From Candidatus Woesearchaeota archaeon (lineage in GTDB: Archaea > Nanobdellota > Nanobdellia > Woesearchaeales > UBA11576): a stretch of DNA of 17,637 bases. The notes under the pieces are model-generated. The model worked only from the letters and a program-made list of their open reading frames with translations. It was not told the DNA's origin and searched no databases. The stretch lies in contig JALWQS010000094.1 of NCBI GenBank assembly GCA_027083015.1, forward strand, positions 1 through 17,637. Reading direction: 5' to 3'. This document shows, piece after piece, positions 13,158-17,637 of the stretch (its first letter is position 1; each line of letters begins with the position of its first letter). Both the position numbers and the translations under genes were made by a program.

Positions 13158-14717
13158 ATGGTAACCGACATAAGTTCAATGTTAAAAGATCTGAAACAGG
13201 ATGTTCTTTATACGCCAAAGAGAGAGGCCATAATCTCAGAGGCTGTGCGTAATTTTAACAGACGCGGAACTGAGGCTGAAAGAGAATCGCGCAGATACAA
13301 GAATCCAAAAACATTCTTGAGAGGAAAAAAATCCTATCTAGACAAAAGGATACGTGAAGCTAGAAAAGAAATCTCCAACACTCCGGGCAGCAGGCGACAG
13401 GTAGAACAGCTGGAAGAACTGGTCTCCCAGAGAAAGATCCTTGACCATCTACGCATAGAAAATGGAAGAGTAGTCTTTAAGCGGTTAGAAATCCCTGAAA
13501 GGGTACATAACTACAGGAGACTGCTTCAAGGATTATACAGAGAAACATTGACGACAGACCCGGAGGGAGATTTCAATTACGTCTCACGAGCGATAGTTAC
13601 TTTTGTCAGGGACCCTCTCAGAGCAGCCTCAGCAATCCGCAACTCAGCAGATTTTGAGATCATACTCCTAGACAGGAACTTTGAGCTTCCGGAACCGTTC
13701 TCACAACGCTTCATAAAGGATCCAGAAAAGACATACCGGAGAGCATTCAACATCTACCTGGAAAAGATCATAGAAGATGAACTATTGAAACAACCAGGAG
13801 TTACCTTAAGAAAATTAAGAAGAAAAAATGATATCTGGAGAGAAGAGATGAAGTGGCTGAAAAAAGATCCTAAGATGAGAGAGCGTGCAGAAGATGTGGT
13901 ATCTGATCTTCTTCAACTGCACTATGCCTATTTGGTACCATACTTCAGGTCCAGAAATGAGATGGCAGAAGCAGGCAAGCCCGAAGACATAATGCTGGAA
14001 CGACTGTCAAGACTTAGAAAAGACAAACTATACTTTGGGCTGGTATATACAGGTCTTGACAGACATCAACGGGTATTCCTGACGACGAACAATTCACAGG
14101 GGCTACTTATGCTGATGTTCTCAGACCTTGTGGAGAGACTACAAAATGAAGGGCATAAGGTAAGACAGAGTGATATAATAAGGATAAGCCAGGAGTATGC
14201 TCACGGAAGTGAAGGTGAAGTCCTTTCCCGTTCAGGCATACGGCAAAGATACGACCCTTACATAAGCCATGTGATAGATTATGATCCAAGAAGACCGATA
14301 CCAAAAGATCTTCTGAGACGCTGGACAGACCTTAGCGGAGCATGTCATTGTCTTGACGCAAAATACGTCGGTATGCTTCATGAATCAAGAGAGTACGACT
14401 TTACGTACTTCTGTGCACATACTATAGCAGTGTATCTCAAGCACGCGCAGGAAAGACTTGAAGAAGGAAGAAGAGTCATAAGTCCTGTAGTATTGCCGAC
14501 GGTCAAACAAGCATACTATGAGAACAAACTAGGAAGGCAGGTTTTGGTGCTGAAAAAGGAAGGAGGCGGAGTAAAGGAACGATTGAATCGCGGAGAACGG
14601 GAACTCTTAAACATGCGTAACATCCAGGAACTTGGGCCAAGAAATACATTGACGGCAGATTTTGAAGAAGCGTACCAAGCGATGAGAAGCGTATATGGTC
14701 ATAAGTTCAACTTATGA
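13158..14717 (+). CDS. Large soluble protein of unknown function with a Cys/His cluster
   Basis: I do not recognise this 519-residue protein. It has no signal peptide or membrane segment, is strongly charged and Arg/Lys/Glu-rich, and looks largely helical. Residues ~60-100 could form a coiled coil (RIREARKEI... QLEELVSQRKIL). Its only three cysteines, with three histidines, lie within 26 residues: Cys396-His397-Cys398, His408, Cys419 and His421 (GACHC, LHES, FCAHT). That looks like a metal site. A conserved-looking middle section (GLVYTGLDRHQRVFL) precedes it. The ATG at 13158 has no obvious ribosome binding site. The frame is long and uses the same codons as its neighbours, so it is a real gene. 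It is divergent from the double-HTH gene and ends against a convergent membrane-protein gene. Confidence 0.8.
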   Translation: MVTDISSMLKDLKQDVLYTPKREAIISEAVRNFNRRGTEAERESRRYKNPKTFLRGKKSYLDKRIREARKEISNTPGSRRQVEQLEELVSQRKILDHLRIENGRVVFKRLEIPERVHNYRRLLQGLYRETLTTDPEGDFNYVSRAIVTFVRDPLRAASAIRNSADFEIILLDRNFELPEPFSQRFIKDPEKTYRRAFNIYLEKIIEDELLKQPGVTLRKLRRKNDIWREEMKWLKKDPKMRERAEDVVSDLLQLHYAYLVPYFRSRNEMAEAGKPEDIMLERLSRLRKDKLYFGLVYTGLDRHQRVFLTTNNSQGLLMLMFSDLVERLQNEGHKVRQSDIIRISQEYAHGSEGEVLSRSGIRQRYDPYISHVIDYDPRRPIPKDLLRRWTDLSGACHCLDAKYVGMLHESREYDFTYFCAHTIAVYLKHAQERLEEGRRVISPVVLPTVKQAYYENKLGRQVLVLKKEGGGVKERLNRGERELLNMRNIQELGPRNTLTADFEEAYQAMRSVYGHKFNL

Positions 14718-14729
14718 TCCTGAGATCAT
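14714..14729. terminator. Short stem-loop between convergent genes
   Basis: ATGATC and GATCAT pair around the loop CTGA, spanning the stop codon of the 519-residue gene and followed by the T-rich ggttttggtaatattctgtttt. This is a weak terminator candidate in a 72-base convergent gap. Confidence 0.3.
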
Positions 14730-14789
14730 GGCCGGTTTTGGTAATATTCTGTTTTCATGATCTTCTACATATCTTAAACCTTTAGCGTT

Positions 14790-15329
14790 TTATCCTTTAG
14801 CAGAATTAAGAAAGACAAAGAGCGCCCCAAGGATTATGATAATGAGAAGCAGATCCAACACCTGACTCGTAAAGAACGGTGTGAAGTCTATCTTAGCTTT
14901 TTCTTCATTAGAACTCATAGCATCAGACAGGGAAAAAGAGGGTTTTTCAAGCAGTTTCTCTCCGAAGACCTGGCTGGCACCAAAAGAGACGGCAGAGATT
15001 ATCAGGATATAAGTAAGGATACGCAAGAACCCGAGCCGTTTCATGAAAGGATAGATGCTCTCCTCTCTCATCTGAAGAGCATAAAAGATAGCCCATACTC
15101 CTGCAAGAAACAAAATAACAAGAACGACCAAAGGAACAGAAAGGGCGACTATCTTAAGAAGAGGAAGGTATATAATAGTGGCTACTCCGACAATGATCAG
15201 GACCGCTGATGTGACAGATGGGTTCTTAGCGAACCAGCTTATGCGAAGCAACCCTGCTCTGGCTATTATGATAAGCAATATGAACCCAAAGATCATAGCG
15301 ATAGGGTTTGATAAGTGTGAGATAACCAT
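14790..15329 (-). CDS. Five-helix membrane protein of unknown function
   Basis: This 179-residue protein has hydrophobic segments near residues 9-28, 39-58, 63-86, 101-120 and 157-175. A polar, acidic loop of about 30 residues (about 124-155) lies before the last helix. No catalytic motif or cysteine is visible, and I recognise no family. The TATA-like ttttaaaa is centred 27 nt upstream of the ATG at 15329, so the transcript is probably leaderless. The gene stands alone, divergent from taw3 and convergent with the 519-residue gene. Confidence 0.75.
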   Translation of the reverse strand: MVISHLSNPIAMIFGFILLIIIARAGLLRISWFAKNPSVTSAVLIIVGVATIIYLPLLKIVALSVPLVVLVILFLAGVWAIFYALQMREESIYPFMKRLGFLRILTYILIISAVSFGASQVFGEKLLEKPSFSLSDAMSSNEEKAKIDFTPFFTSQVLDLLLIIIILGALFVFLNSAKG

Positions 15330-15352
15330 ATCTGGTGCTAATGAAAGCTCTT

Positions 15353-15360
15353 TTTTAAAA
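15353..15360 (-). promoter_or_regulatory. TATA box for the five-helix membrane protein gene
   Basis: Ttttaaaa is centred about 27 nt upstream of the ATG at 15329, matching leaderless spacing. Confidence 0.5.
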
Positions 15361-15396
15361 CTTACTAAACATGACTACCTGTAGATGGTGACAAAG

Positions 15397-15406
15397 TTTA
15401 TTAATA
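15397..15406 (+). promoter_or_regulatory. TATA box for taw3
   Basis: Tttattaata is centred about 27 nt upstream of the ATG at 15428. There is no ribosome binding site between them, so a leaderless mRNA is expected. Confidence 0.5.
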
Positions 15407-15427
15407 TCCTTCCAAACCTGAAAAAGT

Positions 15428-16003
15428 ATGAATACATCATTCGAACTGGACAAGAAAAACGCATTAGGAAAAGACGATAAGTCCTCAAAAGGATCATGGG
15501 ACGAGAAAATAATACCATTATGCGATGCTATAAACAGCAAAGACAACTATTACACAACATCAAGCTGCGCAGGAAGGATGGTATTGCTGAAGATCCCCGG
15601 GTCAGGCACAAAAGCAGATGCTGAATGGCTATTCGTATCACACGATAAGTTCAGCCTGGAACAGCTCAAAGAATCAATCAAAGAAGTGCCTGAAGAACAG
15701 GTAGTCTATAGGTATGAGCCGTTCATAATACATGTTGTTTGCCGCACGATAGAAGACGCAGACAAACTGTTAAGGCTTGTAAGAAGCATAGGACTGAAAC
15801 GCTGCGGAATAATATCACTAAGCAAAAAGATAACTGTAGAGATTATAGGCACAGCAAACATAAGCACATTATTCTCGCAAGAAAAAAAGATACTTCTTCC
15901 AGAAGAATATATAAGGATAATGATAGAGACATCAAATATGCTGTTAGAAGGAAACTGGAAGATACTGGACATGCTGACCAGATTATTAGAGAAAAAACTC
16001 TAA
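15428..16003 (+). CDS. taw3: tRNA wybutosine-synthesizing protein 3 (Taw3/TYW3)
   Basis: This 191-residue protein is the SAM-dependent methyltransferase that methylates the tricyclic base built on G37 of tRNA-Phe during wyosine/wybutosine synthesis. The N-terminal signature is clear: DKSSKGSWDEKI followed by YYTTSSCAGR, the conserved stretch of the Taw3 family. The later FIIHVVCRTIEDADKLL region is also typical, and the length is normal. The pathway exists only in archaea and eukaryotes and needs Trm5, Taw1 and Taw2, none of which is in this window. The gene is monocistronic and converges on the DUF357 gene with a 22-base gap. Confidence 0.93.
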   Translation: MNTSFELDKKNALGKDDKSSKGSWDEKIIPLCDAINSKDNYYTTSSCAGRMVLLKIPGSGTKADAEWLFVSHDKFSLEQLKESIKEVPEEQVVYRYEPFIIHVVCRTIEDADKLLRLVRSIGLKRCGIISLSKKITVEIIGTANISTLFSQEKKILLPEEYIRIMIETSNMLLEGNWKILDMLTRLLEKKL

Positions 16004-16025
16004 AAAAGGATCAGAAATCAGGAAG

Positions 16026-16325
16026 TTACTCTTCATCATCAACAGTAAAAAGTCGCGAATCCTTAACCTTAAACAACCTAATTCTCGCTCCTGCATCAAG
16101 CCAGCCATGAGCATAATTTAGAGCTGCAAAAGCAAGAACCCTGTCACCTTTCTCAGCAAAATGCTGAGCATCACGAAAATACCTCTCGGCCATATCAAGG
16201 AAATCCTTAGCTTCTTCAAGACGACCTTCATCAAGACCCTTATCCTTAACCATATCAAGAGCTTCTTTAGTTATAGAAAAATACTTATCAAGCTTTTCAG
16301 AAGTCACAACATCATTAATAGTCAT
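16026..16325 (-). CDS. DUF357 family archaeal protein
   Basis: This 99-residue, all-helical cytoplasmic protein matches DUF357, an archaeal family: EKLDKYFSITKEAL near the start, then AERYFRDAQHFAEKGDRVLAF and the hallmark AALNYAHGWLDAGARIRL. The function is not known to me; the family's helical repeat-like fold has been seen as a small standalone protein. Its ATG overlaps the stop of the upstream membrane-protein gene by 4 nt (ATGA), so the two are translationally coupled and may form one functional unit. Confidence 0.88.
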   Translation of the reverse strand: MTINDVVTSEKLDKYFSITKEALDMVKDKGLDEGRLEEAKDFLDMAERYFRDAQHFAEKGDRVLAFAALNYAHGWLDAGARIRLFKVKDSRLFTVDDEE

Positions 16326-16942
16326 ACGATCATCCCACTGCTCATCGCATGCGCCAAGAGTATGAAGAATATCAGAAAAGTTATTATCACAAATACGAAG
16401 ATGAAACTCAATATCCTTACAAACAAAAGCTCGCTCCGGATACTAAGGTACATGAAAACACCTGCAAGCAGGAAAACAAAGAGGATGAAAAACAAGAACT
16501 GGATGTAATGACCATTAGTGATAATATTAGGATAGAAAACAAAGAATATCAGGTACAGGTAAGTAAGCAGGCCGACAAAGACAGGGATCAAGACAGGACT
16601 ATATTTCGCCATCCAGGGAGCAAAACCCTTCTTCCTCTCAACATTAAACAATTCCTTAGCCAATTCAAGCTCTTCATGAACAAAACGTGAATCTTTAGGT
16701 GAGTCTTTCAATAGATTTTTTTCTTTTTCAGAGCTGGCAGAAGTCCTCTTCTTTCTGGCAGAGCCTTTAGCTTTAGAAGTTCTGCTCTTTCTTTTAGAAC
16801 TCTTAAATCCCTTCTTGTCACTATTGGTAGCTTTTGTACGAGCCTTTCTGCCAGTAGCTTTCTTATTTTTAGTAGCAGGTCTATTTATGCGTTTAACATT
16901 TCTTTTTACAGAACTGCCTTGACCTCTTTTTTTAGCTGGCAT
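16322..16942 (-). CDS. Membrane protein with long Lys/Arg/Ser-rich N-terminal tail
   Basis: This 206-residue protein has two parts. Residues 1-75 are extremely basic and low in complexity (Lys, Arg, Ala, Ser, Thr), like a histone H1 tail, and are likely disordered. After a short helical linker (about 85-108) come three hydrophobic segments near 113-136, 143-166 and 172-197. The positive-inside rule puts the tail in the cytoplasm, where it could touch nucleic acid, but that is inference. I recognise no family. A TATA-like atttaaat is centred about 25 nt upstream of the ATG at 16942. Its stop overlaps the DUF357 start by 4 nt, and it is divergent from lgt. Confidence 0.78.
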   Translation of the reverse strand: MPAKKRGQGSSVKRNVKRINRPATKNKKATGRKARTKATNSDKKGFKSSKRKSRTSKAKGSARKKRTSASSEKEKNLLKDSPKDSRFVHEELELAKELFNVERKKGFAPWMAKYSPVLIPVFVGLLTYLYLIFFVFYPNIITNGHYIQFLFFILFVFLLAGVFMYLSIRSELLFVRILSFIFVFVIITFLIFFILLAHAMSSGMIV

Positions 16943-16963
16943 AAAAAGGTCTAAAGCACTTTT

Positions 16964-16971
16964 ATTTAAAT
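16964..16971 (-). promoter_or_regulatory. TATA box for the Lys-rich membrane protein-DUF357 operon
   Basis: The palindromic atttaaat is centred about 25 nt upstream of the ATG at 16942, matching leaderless spacing. Confidence 0.55.
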
Positions 16972-17055
16972 AATTAACTATTGGTGAAGAATAGAGGGGA
17001 CAGTAAGCGAAGGAGCAGAAAGGATGATAAGAGCACGATCAATCTTTGCGAAAGC

Positions 17056-17063
17056 TTATTAAT
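17056..17063 (+). promoter_or_regulatory. TATA box for lgt
   Basis: Ttattaat is centred about 25 nt upstream of the ATG at 17085, with no ribosome binding site between. Leaderless transcription is expected, so the gene uses an archaeal promoter despite its bacterial-type product. Confidence 0.5.
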
Positions 17064-17084
17064 GAGCAACCTTCAACAATCAGA

Positions 17085-17637
17085 ATGCCTTTCGTATATC
17101 ATTTCAATCCAACAATCGCGACCATAGGGCCGTTTGAGATAAGATGGTACGGACTAGTATATGTTTTCGGGTTTATAATCTCATTTCTTTACCTCCAATG
17201 GCTTATCAAGAAGAAAGAATTGGATATAACAAACGATCAGCTGTATGATTGGATTTTCTATATGATGCTGGGAGTCCTTATAGGAAGCAGATTAGTGCAT
17301 GTGATATTCTGGGATCCAAGATATTACCTCGCAAACCCGATAAAGATATTCTATTTCTGGGAAGGAGGGATGGCATTCCACGGAGGACTGGCAGGCGTCC
17401 TTATAGCAACATGGTACTTCTGGAAGTATAAGATAAACAAGAAAGTGCATTTCCTAAAACTGACAGATGCGCTGACAATACCCTCATTGTTCGCTCTGGC
17501 ATTAGGAAGAGTAGCAAACTTCATCAACGGAGAATTGCCGGGAAAAGTGACGACATGGAGCGGTTGCTGGTACTTTCCGGGCTATGAAGGATGCCGACAC
17601 CCACAAGTGCTCTATTCAGCAGCAGCAAGATTTACCA
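17085..17637 (+). CDS. lgt: Prolipoprotein diacylglyceryl transferase-like protein (5' part, cut by window end)
   Basis: The first 184 codons of a membrane protein of the bacterial Lgt family are present. Lgt transfers the diacylglyceryl group of a phosphatidylglycerol-type lipid to the lipobox cysteine of exported prelipoproteins. Recognisable pieces are RWYGLVYVFGF (20-30), GSRLVHV (67-73), GGMAFHGGLAG with the conserved His99, and the signature GRVANFINGELPGK (141-154) with Arg142, Asn145, Asn148, Glu150 and Gly153. CRHPQVLYSAAA (170-181) follows, in the position of the bacterial RHPSQLYE. The usual Gly before Asn in the signature is Ala144, which occurs in other members. The last third, including the C-terminal Arg important in E. 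coli, is missing because the window ends. In an archaeon the lipid donor would have to be an archaetidyl lipid. The start is set by spacing to the TATA box. Confidence 0.93.
   Translation, partial: MPFVYHFNPTIATIGPFEIRWYGLVYVFGFIISFLYLQWLIKKKELDITNDQLYDWIFYMMLGVLIGSRLVHVIFWDPRYYLANPIKIFYFWEGGMAFHGGLAGVLIATWYFWKYKINKKVHFLKLTDALTIPSLFALALGRVANFINGELPGKVTTWSGCWYFPGYEGCRHPQVLYSAAARFT

Noticed and set aside
15739..16110. Open frame of 123 codons overlapping taw3 in another phase
   Set aside because: It lies almost wholly within taw3, which has a clear family signature, and its product is low-complexity Lys/Arg-rich, typical of a shadow frame.

Overview
The window looks like a piece of an archaeal chromosome, most probably from a small-genome DPANN lineage (Woesearchaeota/Pacearchaeota-like; the lineage is inferred, not proven). 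Archaeal markers are RNA polymerase subunit Rpo7, Spt4, ribosomal proteins S24e and S27ae, the CDP-archaeol synthase CarS, the wyosine methyltransferase Taw3, a DUF357 protein and a PIN protein in the usual archaeal cluster. Many starts have a TATA box centred about 25-32 nt upstream of the ATG and no ribosome binding site, which is how leaderless archaeal genes look. No rRNA, tRNA or CRISPR array was seen, and no intergenic gap exceeds about 210 bases.

Layout. (1) 1-3379: two SDR-superfamily enzymes on the minus strand (a classical SDR and an extended epimerase-like SDR, overlapping) diverge from a PHP phosphoesterase and an overlapping CDP-alcohol phosphatidyltransferase on the plus strand. 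The two pairs share a palindromic TATA region. Their T-ending codon use differs from the rest of the window. (2) 3564-6024: a four-helix membrane protein converges on an nth (endonuclease III) / secreted DUF192 pair, followed by a second PHP protein on the minus strand. (3) 6174-9667: carS and a large UPF0182 membrane protein on the plus strand. (4) 9722-11567: the minus-strand information-processing cluster PIN - rpo7 - spt4 - rps24e - rps27ae. (5) 11674-12951: a DUF457/YdjM-like membrane protein and a double Fis-type HTH protein, separated by a hairpin-bearing stretch that resembles an IS200/IS605 end. (6) 13158-14717: a 519-residue protein that I do not recognise, with all its cysteines in one Cys/His cluster. 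(7) 14790-17637: a five-helix membrane protein, taw3, a DUF357 plus Lys-rich membrane protein operon, and the first 184 codons of a bacterial-type lgt, cut by the window end.

How it fits together. Lipid metabolism recurs: CarS makes CDP-archaeol, the CDP-alcohol transferase family uses such CDP-lipids, and Lgt moves a lipid group onto lipoproteins. A PHP phosphoesterase sits next to each of the two CDP-lipid genes. The points most worth a second look are the CDP-alcohol transferase lacking its third catalytic Asp, the twofold PHP/CDP-lipid association, the bacterial-type Lgt in an archaeon, the doubled NtrC/Fis-like HTH without any AAA+ module, the isolated IS200/IS605-like hairpin, and the unknown 519-residue protein with repeated sequence in its promoter region.
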